Shown here piece by piece: positions 10,931-23,095 of a DNA stretch of 64,000 nucleotides. The stretch spans positions 7,389,834 to 7,453,833 of the forward strand of contig JAPTYO010000023.1 in the NCBI GenBank assembly GCA_036873135.1. The letters are read 5' to 3'. Numbering within the stretch: position 1 is the first letter of the stretch; each line of letters begins with the position of its first letter. The DNA comes from Clarkia xantiana subsp. parviflora (lineage: Eukaryota > Streptophyta > Magnoliopsida > Myrtales > Onagraceae). The position numbers were made by a program, and so were the translations under genes. Below the pieces are notes generated by a model. It was not told the origin of the DNA. It saw nothing but the letters and a program-made list of their open reading frames with translations, and searched no databases.

Positions 10931-12996
10931 ATGATTTTTTTTTCCTTTTCTATTTTTTTGCTTTTTTCTTTTTTTTTTTTTTGTTTGAAAAAAAAATTTA
11001 ACGAAAATAATCAACAACAATTATGTGCATGCCCCTAGTGGCAGGTTGAAAATTTATAATTCAAAACATTTTCTAGAGAATTACTCGGTTGATTGAGTAA
11101 AATTATGTCGGTCACGTCGACACCCTGGATTGACCCTACGACCAGTGGATAACATAGGAAACGATTTCTTCTCTCGGCTTCTCAAGTGCCCCAGCTATCG
11201 CTCAATCTCATTTGGGATGCCCCATGGTTAGCACTGACGAGTTCAGACTTCGCCGCAAAACGGATGTACGGCTTGGTTCGGGGACGCGTATGAATTCCAC
11301 ACATGGTAGGTGGAATTTTGGCATGGAAGTTCTTTGAAGCAGTCAAGTTTCACGTGGATGCGACCTCGTCGAAGTGGTCGTCTGATCTGCAAAAAGAGTA
11401 GGGACACTCAAATCTCAAGGAAAAATCAAGTACAATTCATCGTACATGAGCGTTGGATATCCCGAGTGCGCAATTTGTGCTTCGTGCAACTGGAAGGCTG
11501 CACGTTCTTTTTTGTTGCCCCATTTAGCCGGCATAGCTTATATGTACCTGATACCTTAACCTAGGGTACCTGAAAATAGTGAATGAAAAATCAGTCGAGA
11601 GAATATGAGAGATCATGCATGATTTTTTTTTTGAAAGCTCTAATGTCATTCATTTCATAATTTTGATTACTTTTTAAAAAGGAATCAAAATTTATGATCT
11701 GGTATTTTGCACAACATGGAGTTTACTGAGTTCGCTGAGTGCACTTTCTGGCTTGAACGCAAGATAGATGCTCAAAAAAAGTTTCCCCAAAAAGGTTTTC
11801 TCGTCATTTGTTTAAACTCGAATAGTCGCACTCAACTGCAGAGTTAAACTATTTTCTCAAAAATAGAATCAAATCTCTTTTTTAAAACGTTGGCTCATGT
11901 GAAGGTTGAGACGATCTTGCCGGAAAAGTGTAATACACATTGGATAAAAAAATGAATGACACTTTGAATTTTTTTTTAAAAATGCTCATGCATGCTCGAA
12001 AGTTAAAATTCTATTGTTAAAAAACTTACCACTTACAGCCAGTTTACCTGAATGATACATATGGAATGTATGTACAAAATGAAAACACCATGTAAAGCTT
12101 TTTTTTTAAATAATGCAAATGTGATGCATGTTTAAATGTTCTACGACTAAGAATGTGTAAAGTCTATCAACAAATTATTGTTCCTAAAACAATGCACATG
12201 CGATGCACATGAGATGCATACTTGAAATGAAAGTTCTACAGTTAAGAAAATTTACAAGTTATCTTAAAAGATTTTTTTGTTTTTTTTTTAACGAGGAAAA
12301 AAACTAATGCATGTTTGCTCAAAATAAAAAAAATCAGGTGAAAAGTTTTTTATTTTTAAAGGATGCATGAGATGCACAAAAATAAATACAAGATGCAAAC
12401 TTAAAAAAAAAAAGCTCTATAACTAAGAAAAATTACCATTTACCTGAAATGTTTTTTTTAAAAATAATGCATATGAGATGCACGTATTTTGATTAAAAAA
12501 ATCAGGTAAAATGTTTTTTAAACAAATAGCCCTAAAACTAAGAGATCTTACGATTTATCTAAAAAGTTTTTATAAATTAATTCATATTGGATGCATTATT
12601 AAAATAAAACAATTCAGATAATTTTTTTTTAAATGATGCATATGGAATGCACGTTCGAAATTAGAAGCTCTAATAGCTAAAGATGAATTACAATTTTTCT
12701 TAAAAAATGTTTTTTTCTTGTTTGCATTTGCGACGCGCAACCTAAATTACAACTTACCTGAAGAGTTTTTTTTTTTTTTTTAAATAATGCGTATGAAACG
12801 CAAGTTCGAAAAGATTTTTTCTACAATTAAATGACTAACTAAATAGCTGAAAAAGTTTTTTTGGATAAAAATGCAATGAGATGAATGCATGAGAAATAAA
12901 AGTTATACGGATAGAAAAACTTATAGTTTACCTAATAACCTCTTTACAACAAAAAATCACGGATAAAACACTACATGTTAGGAGGGTAAAAAATGT
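10931..12996. repeat. A/T-rich LARD interior with degenerate aatgatgcatatgagatgca units
   Basis: 10931-11600 shows no gene. From about 11940 to 12950 a unit with a poly-A/T run followed by aatgcatatgagatgcatg and ..aactaagaaatttacaatttacctg recurs roughly every 100-130 bp in strongly diverged form. Long A and T runs make every frame short. Confidence 0.55.
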
Positions 12997-13372
12997 GTGG
13001 CTTTGCTCTACAAGGTAGGTTCCACTGATAGGCTCTCGACAAGGTGGTTTCCTCTCCCCATCATAGGGATTACAGGACATTCACAAGCGAGTGGAGTTGT
13101 TCTGAGTCGTTCTGACGGCTCGGCCGCGCGGTCGTACCTTACTAACTCTTCGGGGTTCCTAGTTGCCCTGGGGTTTAGGCATTTTGGATATTACGCTAAA
13201 GTGGTGTGTGCGAATTCAAAAAATGCCACAAAAAAAGAAAAAAAAGTTAGTTTAAATACTACACTTTTTACCTGTAAAATAAGAAAAAAAAAAGTTAGAT
13301 TAATCAAGGGAAAAAAAAATTAAATTAAATAAAAACCATGGCAAATAAGCGAATATAATGAGCCCAAACCCA
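12997..13372 (-). other. 5' internal leader of the LARD-like element
   Basis: This lies just inside the primer site when the minus strand is read. It contains a GC-richer block (13000-13200) and no domain I recognise. The 108-codon plus-strand frame here opposes the element's direction and looks spurious. Confidence 0.45.
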
Positions 13373-13390
13373 TCCCCAGCAGAGTCGCCA
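13373..13390 (-). other. primer binding site of the LARD-like element
   Basis: The minus strand reads TGGCGACTCTGCTGGGGA three bases from the LTR end, identical to the site at 7306. Confidence 0.8.
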
Positions 13391-13393
13391 AAT

Positions 13394-14500
13394 TGTCGGA
13401 CGTAAAATCCGACCTAAGGCGATTACGTTTTGAAAACGTGGATTTTGAAAGAGTCGCCGCTAGTTAATTATAAGTCTAACAAGAATCCTAAATTAGCTAG
13501 GTGAATAACGAATTGAACACCTAAGCATATTAATCAGTTTGCGATCCAAATCTTGAGTTCGGGGGTTCTGTTACGAATTAAAAAGATATTTTTTCTGATC
13601 ACACCCTTTCGGTACTCAATTCACCTAGTTGCCAATTTTAAAACTTAATCATGCTTTTACGACGAATTAATTTAATGATATCAAAATTATACTAATTTTT
13701 ATGCGCTGGTTATTATTAACGACAAACCTAAGCCAAAAAACCTATTAAGCATCTAAAATTCCTAATTGAGATAAGATCTAAATAAAACCAAACATGCTCA
13801 AAATCATGATTCAATTTGATGATTACATGTCATGCACATATGTACATAAACATGTCATCTAATTAGATTTACATCCAAGCTATCTAATTAGCATGATATA
13901 ATAATACACTAATAATAATAAAACTAATGTTAATAATAAGTAAAAAAAATTATTAATGATTAAATAAGCAAAAACGAAAAAAAAAAAACTAAACCTGCAG
14001 TGATGATACGGGATTTCTGGTGCAGGGAAGACCCGAAGATGGCAGCAGCAGCTCCAGCGGATCTTCGGCGACGACAGGGTCTGGACAACGACGGAGGACA
14101 CAGCAGCACTGATGGAGCTCCGGTAGGGCAGTTATCAGGGGCGGCGGCGAGGGCTTCTTCCACGGAGGGCTGAGCGGAACTGGTTGCTGACAGCTGTGGC
14201 GACCAACTCCTGTGGTCTGGAGGGTCCGGCGGGTTGGGCAGGGACGAGCAGCCAGCTTCCGACGAGGGAACTCCGGTGTGGTCACGGACAGGGCTGGCCG
14301 GTGGCAGGAGCTGGGTTCGGTTCCAGACGTCCGAGAAGGAAAAAATTAAGTGCATCTATACTATCCTAATATAAACTAAGCCTAATTTTAGCAACCCCGT
14401 GACCTTCCATATTTAAATACTTCCTTTTTTAAACGCGTTACACATAACATTTTTAAACGTGTTATATACGTGTCGCGCGTACCAAAATTAGGTGTTTACA
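13394..14500 (-). repeat. 5' LTR of the LARD-like element
   Basis: Plus-strand ends are TGTCGGAC..GGTGTTTACA, so the minus-strand LTR runs TGTAAACACC..GTCCGACA. It has the same termini as the 1.9-kb solo LTR at 39834-41733. Its GC-rich middle (13995-14340) reads as open frames on both strands, but no frame has a known domain. Confidence 0.85.
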
Positions 14501-14689
14501 AAGATAATTTGATATAATAATAACATATAGTAAGTAAATTAAAACGAAAATATGTATGTATTAAAGTAATATATTTTTTAGTAAAAAATATTTGATATTT
14601 AATAATATGAAATTTTATTCTATTTACGGTTGTTCCACATGGAGAAATATAAACAAAATGACTCAGTAAGCTGTAAATCTGATTCGAAG

Positions 14690-15240
14690 TTAAAAAGTAT
14701 TAATTTTGTTTCGTATCATTATTTAACTTAGTTAATATTAAAAATGACCGGTTACAGCTCGTGTCATTATCTGACATAGCGTAACTGATTTATATATATA
14801 TATAATCAAAGAGATAAGCAGAACAACTAAATAAAATATATTATAAAGTTGGCATCGACATGAATAGTGATAGTAGCAAAATATTTTTCTTCCATATAAT
14901 AAGTAACTTATATAAAAATATATATATGCATTTAAATAATATGATATTTTAGTAATAAAATTATTCCACATTTAATGATATACTATTTCAAAATTTAGAA
15001 CTGACGGTTGTGCTACATTGTAAAACATAAACAAATTGAGTATGGAAACTCTAATATTGATTTCGAAGTGAAATAGTAGTAATTTTGGTTCGTGCAATTA
15101 TTTAACTTAATATAAAAAATGATTGATTACGGATCGTGTCAATATCTTACTTAGCCTAGCATATATATATATATAATCATAGAGAGAAGCAAAATATTTG
15201 AATAAAATAATATTAAAAAGTTGGAGCCGACATGAACAGT
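14690..15240. repeat. two diverged copies of a ~370-bp AT-rich unit
   Basis: Landmarks aattttg(t/g)ttcgt..attatttaacttagt, atatatatatataatca.agagataagca and aaagttgg(c/a)..cgacatgaa(t/c)agta occur in the same order in both copies, offset by about 370 bp. The first copy probably begins near 14510. No coding potential is seen. Confidence 0.65.
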
Positions 15241-15711
15241 AACGTGGGAGTTTCTACTAGTAGAAACTGTTTCCACTTCACTATACACTCGTTAATGGCA
15301 AATCAGTAATATTTGTACTCTTATTCACGCCCACTGGCGCCTAGTAGCAAATTTTGGCAATAGGAACTCTCATTTTGGAACTAGAAACTCTCATTGGAAT
15401 GTCGATTGTAGTGTCAAGTTCCTATTTAATCATTACTAGTAGAAACTAACAGTAAGTGAAATTAGGAACTAGGAACTCTCTACAATGGTAAATTTACAAC
15501 ATAAAAGTAGAAACTTTCTACATTGGTAAATTTACAACATAGAATTAGGAAGTGTTCTTATATTAACTTCACGGTGGAGGATATAGCCAAAAGATTTCCG
15601 TAGAAACTGCTGGCAACTTGGCACGTATTATTTCTAAGTTAATTGAACAAAATAGATAAAATTATAATTCTTAAAATTAATAAAAAAAACTTGAATTTAC
15701 AAGTATACTAG
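15241..15711. other. unassigned AT-rich spacer
   Basis: No gene is seen. A short motif, (ta)gtagaaactctc or its relatives, recurs at least seven times between 15250 and 15605, including the inverted pair tttctactagtagaaac at 15252. Origin unknown. Confidence 0.4.
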
Positions 15712-16902
15712 GCTTGGTTGTGCTAGGCGCAAACTTCTTCACCTTGACCATGTGACTGATCTCGGGTTTTTAATGAAGGTGCACCAGAAGTATCCTTACC
15801 ACTCAGAACTCGTATCTAAGGTTGGGCTAAATGTTGGCCTACAGGCGTACGAACGCAGTGCCCGAAAAAAAGGCTCAGTGACCACGTATTGGAAACCGGT
15901 TGAGTTTGACTGAGGATAGAGCAATGGGGATGGTCATGTACACCTGTAATTCTCCGACTCTTGTATTCACTAGGTGGCCACCAACCATATATTATTTGAA
16001 AGTTGTGAATACTTGTACGGATGTCTTGGAGAAGTATTCATATGTGGAAACAAGGCAATTGGATAATAACAGTTGAGCAGTGATACATCGCGTCACAGAG
16101 AAGTAACATGTTGATAACAAGTTGGGAATCAACGTTCCGCAGACGCTACAACACTCTTAACCGATGAGTAACACGATGTCCGTCGTGTCTGCCGGTCGCA
16201 CGGCAAACCTCGTATGAACAATTCAGAAGCTGGACTGGATCGAAGATTAAATGTTGATGTGTTGGTCGACAACATATTAACATGCACCCTCCTATTCTGG
16301 CGAGTGGAAGCTGTTGGCATTTGATGAATGGGCCACCGTAATAAGAGCCCTTTAATATTAGCCCAACACCTAAATAATTGGGTAATGTCACATTTGGGAT
16401 TTTGAGCTAGGCCTAAAATCTCAATTGACATGAGAGGCCCAAAATTGGGCCTCCCCTAATGCTTGGCCGGCCGAGCTTAAGGTGGGCACCCTTGGTGGGT
16501 TTTGCCCACCTCCTCTATAAATAGAGTGTGTTAGGGATTTATTTAGGGTTAATCATTCTTCCTCCTAAGTCTTGAGACTAAAGAAATCTCTATCCCTAAC
16601 ACCACATAGTTCGGCCGAACCTATCACTAGAGCAAGGAGGTGCCAAATTGCTTCGAGCAATTACCCCAGAGAACCATCCTGCTGACGAATTGAAAAGAGG
16701 CTTTGCTGTGGAGACCATTCCATGTAGGTGAGTCCTTAACCAGAATCCTTACAGGATCCGTCTGGCGGACTGTGAACTCCCGTCACGATCTTGGGTCTAC
16801 TGAAAGATTGAAACTTGTATGTGCCCCTTTCCGCTGCGAAATTAGTTTATCTCGCATGTACACGTGTTTTAATCTGTAGTTACTATCCCCTAATTTCCAA
16901 CA
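15712..16902 (+). mobile_element. 3' end fragment of a copia element (family B)
   Basis: 15715-16311 corresponds to the 3' untranslated region of the copia at 46535-52746 (compare gcgcaaacttcttcacc..tgatctcgggtt with about 51556-51600), followed by a complete LTR. No coding sequence remains. The left end stops abruptly at about the same internal point where the minus-strand relative at 24688 stops. Confidence 0.8.
16312..16902 (+). repeat. LTR of copia family B
   Basis: TGTTGG..CCAACA, 591 bp, preceded by a purine-rich ggcgagtggaag tract. The TATA box ctataaata is at 16515-16523. It is homologous to 52153-52746 and to the reverse of 37714-38319. Confidence 0.85.
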
Positions 16903-17039
16903 GTAATAGAACCCTTGAACTCAAACTTCTGATCGAAGACCGATTTAATACCTAGGCTTTTAATTCGTTATTTGCTTCGGTAATTGAGGTTTCTAGTTAG
17001 CCTTAATTAACTAGTGGCGACTCTTTCCAAAATCCAACG
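16903..17039 (+). repeat. Ogre/Tat LTR end, left piece
   Basis: Matches 7120-7250 (gtaatagaacccttgaactc.. to ..actagtggcgactctttcc). It is interrupted at 17039 by the Tat gypsy and resumes at 24477. Confidence 0.75.
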
Positions 17040-17881
17040 TGTTGGGATCAAAGTTCCGTGGCCCTAGCTTCCGGGAATGGACTTTCATGATGTCGTCTTG
17101 CCTTGCTCTCTTAGATGTCTATCTTGACCTCGAGGGGCACTTAGTTTCTCTTTTGGAGCTTTTGGTGGCGTTAACCTAAAAAGGGGATGGGATTACCCTT
17201 GATTCCACTCCGAATCTTAAGTCAGTAATGGAATATGAAAGTATAATACTTGTAATAGTATATGATAATGATAATGAACAAACTCAAAGGTATTTATAGG
17301 TGAAGCTTTTACCGACTTTTAGGTGGCGGTGGCTTCATCCTAATTGCTTGTTTAGTGGTGGCAGCCAACTTTTCTGATTGGGTAAGGGAGACAGTGGCCA
17401 GTTAGGAGGTGAAAAGTAGGTGGCCACGTCATCTTTTCTTAGGGATAAAGGTTTCATCAGGGTTGGTGACAAGCAGATCGCCACGCCATATTTACCTTGG
17501 AATGGAGGTTTCCCCAGGGGAAATGGCGTCGAGCAGGTCGCCACATCATCTTTACCTTGGAAGGGAAGTTTCCTCAGGGGAGTGGCGGCGAGCAGGTCGT
17601 CACCTGGATCCTATTCCTTAAGAGGAAAGGTTTTTTCAACATGGTTTGGTCGTCGACTTGACTCAAACCTTTAAGGAAAGGAGCCTTTGTCGAGACTTGT
17701 GGCCATTCTTCTGGTCTCTTTTGTGTTGTCGACTTCTCTCCAAAAGGCAAGTGTCGACTATGTATCTCTGTCTCCTTATTCTGGACATGAACAGTAGTCG
17801 ACTTATATTTTGGAATTCCAACTTAGAGTGTCCTGACATGTAATGTGCCGATCTTGTATTATCTTGATTCATAACCTAACA
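17040..17881 (-). repeat. 3' LTR of the Tat gypsy
   Basis: Plus-strand ends TGTTGGGATC..AACCTAACA. The reversed TATA box tatttatag is at 17291-17299. Three related ~55-bp units (..tcgccac(a/g)tcatctttacctt.gaa.ggaggtttcc.caggggaa) occur at 17425-17600. Confidence 0.88.
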
Positions 17882-17894
17882 TTTGCCCCCGAGG
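17882..17894 (-). other. polypurine tract of the Tat gypsy
   Basis: The minus strand reads CCTCGGGGGCAAA immediately before the TGTTAGG LTR start. Confidence 0.8.
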
Positions 17895-17989
17895 AACAAG
17901 TCGTTGGCCTTATTTTAATACGGGGAGAGGGTTGTGTCGAGTTACCTCTTATGATAGAGAATTAATTTTATTCCTTTATTTTCTCTATG

Positions 17990-19720
17990 GTTGGCGACTA
18001 TCGGAAGTCGAGGAGTCAGTATTTTGATTGAGTTCATTGGTCGTCGCCGACTATATGAAGTCGACGAGTCGGTTTTATGACAGAACTCCTTTGTAGATGG
18101 CGACTATCGAAAGTCGAGGAGTCAGTATTATGACTGAGCTCCTTGGTCTTCGTCGACTATATGAAGTTGAGGAATCAGTTTTATGACCGAACTCCTTTGT
18201 AGATGGCGACTATCGGAAGTCGAAGAGTCAGTATTATGACTAAGCTCCTTGGTCGTCGCCGACTATATGAAGTCGAGGAGTCAATTTTATGACCGAAGTC
18301 CTTTGTAGATGGCGATTATCGGAATTCGATGAGTCAGTATTATTACTTAGCTCCTTGGTCGTCACCTACTATATGAAGTCGATGAGTCGGTTTTATGACC
18401 GAAATCATTTGTAGATGGCGACTATCGAAAGTCGATGTGTCAGTATTATGAGTGAGCTCCTTTTTCGTGCCGACTATATATAGTCGATGAGTCGGTTTTA
18501 TGACCGAACTCCTTTGTAGATGGAGACTATTGGAAGCCGATGAGTCAATTTTATGACTGAGCTCCTTTGTCGTCGCCGACTATATGAAGTCGAGGAGTCA
18601 GTTTTATGATCGAACTCCTTTGTAGATGGCGACTATCGAAAGTCAAGGAGTCATTATTATGACTAAGCTTCTTGGTCTTCACCGACAATATGAAGTCGAG
18701 GAGTCGGTTTTATGACCGAACTCATTTTTAGATGGTGACTATCGGAAGTCGAGGAGTCGGTATTATGACTGAGCTCATTGGTCGTCGCCGACTATATGAA
18801 GTCGAGGAATCGGTTTTATGACCGAACTCCTTTGTAGATGGCGACTATCGAAAGTCAAGGAGTCAGTATTATGACTGAGCTCCTTGGTCTTCGTCGACTA
18901 TATGAAGTCGAGGAATCAGTTTTATGACCGAACTCCTTTGTAGATGGCGACTATCGGAAGTCGAAGAGTCAGTATTATGACTAAGCTCCTTGGTCGTCGC
19001 CGACTATATGAAGTCGATGAGTCAATTTTATGACCGAACTCCTTTGTAGATGGCGACTATCGGAATTCGATGAGTCAGTATTATGACTTAGCTCCTTGTT
19101 CGTCACCTACTATATGAAGTCGATGAGTCGGTTTTATGACTGAACTCCTTTGTAGATGGCGACAATCGAAAGTCGATGTGTCAGTATTATGAGTGAGCTC
19201 CTTTTTCGTGCCGACTATATAAAGTCGATGAGTCGGTTTTATGACCGAACTCCTTTGTAGATGGAGACTATTGGAAGTCGATGAGTCAATTTTATGACTG
19301 AGCTCCTTTGTCGTCGCCGACTATATGAAGTCGAGGAGTCAGTTTTATGATCGAACTCCTTTGTAGATGGCGACTATTGAAAGTCAAGGAGTCATTATTA
19401 TGACTAAGCTTCTTGGTCTTCACCGACAATATGAAGTCGAGGAGTCTGTTTTATGACCGAACTCCTTTTTAGATGGTGACTATCGGAAGTCGAGGAGTCG
19501 GTATTATGACTGAGCTCATTGGTCGTCGCCGACTATATGAAGTCGAGGAATCGGTTTTATGACCGAACTCCTTTGTAGATGGCGACTATCGGAAGTCGAG
19601 GAGTCAATATTATAAATGAGCTCCTTGGTCGTCGCCGACTATATGGAGTTGAGGAGTCAGTTTTAGGACCTAACTCCTTAGTAGATGGCAACTATCAGTA
19701 GTCGAGGAGTCTTGCGATAT
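17990..19720. repeat. hierarchical tandem array (53 / 106 / 741 bp)
   Basis: The basic unit is gactat..gaagtcgaggagtca.tattatgac.gagctcctt.gt.., about 53 bp. Two alternating versions (gactatcgga.. and gactatatga..) form a ~106-bp monomer, and about 16 monomers fill the interval. Diagnostic variants recur exactly 741 bp apart: gtcttcgtcgacta at about 18148 and 18889, and atggagactattgg at 18520 and 19261. So seven monomers make a higher-order unit present about 2.3 times. The array lies between the integrase stop and the PPT. Confidence 0.92.
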
Positions 19721-19786
19721 AAAAGAAAGGAAAGAAATTGCATCTTTATTTATCACTTCATTGTAATATTAATACGCAAAAGGATT

Positions 19787-22700
19787 TTAGACGTAGTATT
19801 TCTTCAGGTGCGCGGTATTAAAAGTCCTATTAATGTGTTTCCCTTGGGGATCATCAAACTTGTAGGCGTTAGGACATGGTATATCAATAATGATATAAGG
19901 TCCTTCCCACTTTGGCACCATCTTCCCCCTTTGATCGGTTGACAGAAACTCGTTTCTTCGCAGCACCTTTCTCCCAAGAACAATTTTCGTCGTCCTACTT
20001 TCCGGTTGAAGTACCTAGCAGTAGCGAGCTTCATTCTTCCTTGAGTTTCTTTGGAAGCCCATCTTTTTCCGTCAACCATATCTAGGTCGATCTTTCTTTG
20101 TTCTTCATTTTGACCAGCTTCATAAGCGGCGACTCTTTGTTAAATATTTGTCACCTCTATAGGTGATACGGCTTCCGATCCATAAACCATGATAAAAGGG
20201 GTTTCACCCATGGCTCTCTTGGGGGAGGTTCTGTGAGCCCAAAGTACTTGGTCCAGCTCTTCTACCCAGTTCCCCTTTAAAGTCGCCACCCTCTTCTTCA
20301 ATACGTTGAGAATCCTCTTCTTCAATACGTTGAGAATCGTCTTATTGGCTGCCTCTACCTGTCCATTAGTTTTTGGATGATAGACGGAGCCAAAGCGATG
20401 CTTAATAAGCATATCATCACAGAAGTCGACAAGTTCGTCGCTAGCGATTGGGGACCGTTATAACTGATGAGGATTTTTGGAACCCCATATCGGCATATGA
20501 TTTGTTCACGAATGAACTTAATAATTTATGCCAGGACTCTTGCTTCTATCCATTTTGAGAAATAGTCAATGGCAACCACGATATGTTTTTGTTGACATGT
20601 TGACTTTGGAAGAGGCCCTATGAGGTCAATTCCCCATTGTGAAAATGGCCAAGCACTCATCATTGGTGTGAGTTCTGCTGGTGGCCTTTTTATTTTTGGG
20701 GCGTAGATTTGGCAGGCAGGGTAGGCCTGTACGAGCGTTGCCGCTTCTTAGGCTTGTACGAGCGTTGCCGCTTCTTTACTCATAGTCAGCCAATAGAATC
20801 CCCATCGCAAGGCCTTCTGGACCAGGGTCCTGGCTCCTTCGTGGCATCTAGCGTCTCCTTTGTGTAGGTCTTCCATGATCTTTTCTGTTTGAGGAGCCGT
20901 TATGCATCGAAGATAAGGCGTCGAGAATCCTCGTTTATATTGATATCCATCGAGAATTACAAATCGTCCCACCATTCTTTGGATTTTAGTTGCCTCCAAC
21001 GAATATTCTGGAAGACCGCCACATTCTAAGTACGTCTGGACGGGGGTTATCCATGAGTCGGGAGTTTGGATTTTGAGGAAATCTGCCCCGAATTCAATGC
21101 CTGAGTGAGGGAGCGTTCGATGAAGTGTACAGGCATTTGAATGGCATTTCCCAAGGAAAATTTGCTGAGGGCGTCGGCCCCTTGGTAACTTTCCTGAGGA
21201 ATAGCCTCTATTTGGAATTGGGGCATGTCTTGAACGACTCGCCTCACTTCCTCTGTATACTTTTTCATGTTTTCTACTATGGCGATGGATTTTCTTTTTG
21301 TCTGATTGACAACCAACTCAGAATCACACCGAATCCTTAAATTAGTAATTCCCATACCTTTTGCGATACGGAGACCCGTTAACAAAGCTTCGGACTCTGC
21401 CTCGTTGTTGGTGGCGCGGAAGGTTAGTGCCAACGCATGTCAGAGTGGTTCTCCGTCCGGTGGCGTTAACACCAGTCCTGCCCCACACCCTTGAGATGAT
21501 GATGAGCCATCGGTATATAGGAGCCAAGGTAAAGTTTCGTTGGTCATACTCTCTGGCGTCGCCTTTACATGTTTCTCCTGGGGGAGAATGGTTGGTTTAG
21601 CGTCTGGTGTTGCCGTTTTATTAGCTATGAAGTCGGCGAGCGCTTGACCTTTGATAGCTTTTTGTGGCTCAAAGTGTATGCGAAATTAATTTAATTCCAC
21701 CGCCCATTTTACACTTCCTGAGATGTCTGGCTTGTGCAAGAGTTGTTTCAGGGGTTGGTTAGTAAGGACGGCGATTTCATGAGCATGAAAGTATGGTCAT
21801 AGCTTCCTCGCCGCCACCAGTAATGCATATAGATATTTCTCAATCTCCATGTAGTTTGTCTCGGTGACGCCAAAGAGGTTACTAACATAGTAGACTGGAA
21901 TATGAATATTGTATATCTCATTGATAAGCACCGAACTTACTGCTGCCGAGCTCACACTCAAATAGAGGAAGAGTGGGTCTTGTGGAAGTGGTTTCGCCAA
22001 AGCATGGAGTGAATGGAGATGCTTCTTCAATTGTTGGATAGCTTCCTCGCATTCCGGAGTCCATTCGAACTTTTTGTTTGCCCTTAACACCTTGAAGAAG
22101 GGAAGGGACTTATCGCCAGAACGTGCCAGGAAACTTCCTAATGACGCCAGTCTCCCGTTGAGGCTTTGGACCTCCTTATGATACGTAGGCAAAGACATTC
22201 CTTCTATTGTTGCTACCTTCTCCGGATTGGCTTCAATTCCTCTTAGGATCACCATAAAAACCAGGAATTTTCCCGATTTGATGCCAAAGGCACACTTGGT
22301 CGGGTTTAACCGTACCTAGTGTAATCGCATGAAAGCGGATGCTTCTTCCAAATATCGTACATGATCATGAACTCTTCTGGTTTTGACCAGCATATCATCA
22401 ACATAGGCGTCCATATTCCTCCCCAACATAGATTTGAAGAGTGTGTTGACCATTCTTTGATAAGTAACTGCAGCATTTATTAGCCTAAAGGGCATGACCT
22501 TGTAGAGATAAATGTCACTATCGGCATAGAAAGTGGTATGGGCTTCGTCGTCGGGATGCATTTATATTTGGTTAGAACCAGAATAGACACCCATAAAGCT
22601 CAGAAGCTCATGACCCGATGTGGCGTCAACGAGCTTATCGCTCTTTGGTAGTGGATAAGAATCTTTTGGCCATGCCTTGTTGAGATCTCGAAAATCCACG

Positions 22701-23095
22701 TAAATTCTCCACTTCCCATTGGACTTTTTTACGAAGACAGGATTGGCGACCCATGTTTGAAATCATATTTCTTTTATGAAAACGTCGTCGACCAATTTTC
22801 CCACCTCTTGAAAAATTGTTGCCTTCTTCTCAGCACCCATGGACATTCTCTTTTGGGCTATAGGCTTCTCAGTCGGGTTTATTTTTAGCTCGTGGGAGAT
22901 AATGTCGAGACTTATCCCTGGCATGTCGCTAGGTTTCAAAGAGATTAATTCTTCATGCTCCCTTAGGAGAGAAATTACTCTTTCTGCCAATTTTTGGGGT
23001 AAGGCAGTCCCGATCTTGACTTTTTTGTCGTCGCCATCAATGGTGGCAGTGGTGGCGCTGAATTTCATCTTGTGTGAATTCGAGCTCCCTCATTG
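19787..23095 (-). pseudogene. gypsy pol: RT, RNase H, archaeal-type RNase H, integrase (broken)
   Basis: Reading down the minus strand: an RT-proximal region (23068-22763), RT fingers with an intact AYVDDMLVK active site (22561-22316), the RT thumb and first RNase H (22255-21797, ending ETNYMEIEKYLYALL), then a second RNase H (about 21530-21050) with TDGSSSSQGCGAG and TNNEAE motifs. The integrase zinc finger is at 20999-20748. In the integrase core GIDLIGP is present, but the second catalytic Asp is replaced by Tyr (LISYNGP, codon at 20460-20462); the Glu is kept in NGQVEAANK. The C-terminus ends ..HLKKYYV and stop at 19787-19789. Stops and frameshifts separate most segments. Two in-frame tandem duplications (24 bp at about 20291-20338, 27 bp at about 20724-20777) add repeats to integrase. 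Confidence 0.9.

Larger units (their letters stand above)
7331..14500 (-). mobile_element. LARD-like non-coding gypsy element (reverse orientation)
   Basis: Reading the minus strand, a 5' LTR (13394-14500) is followed by a primer site (13373-13390), about 5.5 kb of internal sequence, a polypurine tract (7831-7844) and a 3' LTR (7331-7830, incomplete). The internal part has no gag, protease, RT or integrase motif in any frame I examined. It consists of several tandem arrays and homopolymer-rich sequence, plus a nested TRIM-like element at 8793-10066. The 3' LTR lacks its R/U5 end: at 7331 it abuts the primer-site end of the forward LTR. aagat occurs at 14501-14505 and at 7323-7327 and could be a target duplication, but four unexplained bases lie between it and the LTR homology on the left. 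Confidence 0.75.

Noticed and set aside
12997..13323. Plus-strand ORF of 108 codons
   Set aside because: It runs opposite to the LARD-like element, ends in poly-Lys from A runs, and has no domain.
13880..14369. Pro/Ser-rich frames on both strands
   Set aside because: These are part of an LTR; the homologous part at 7331-7445 does not keep the frame.
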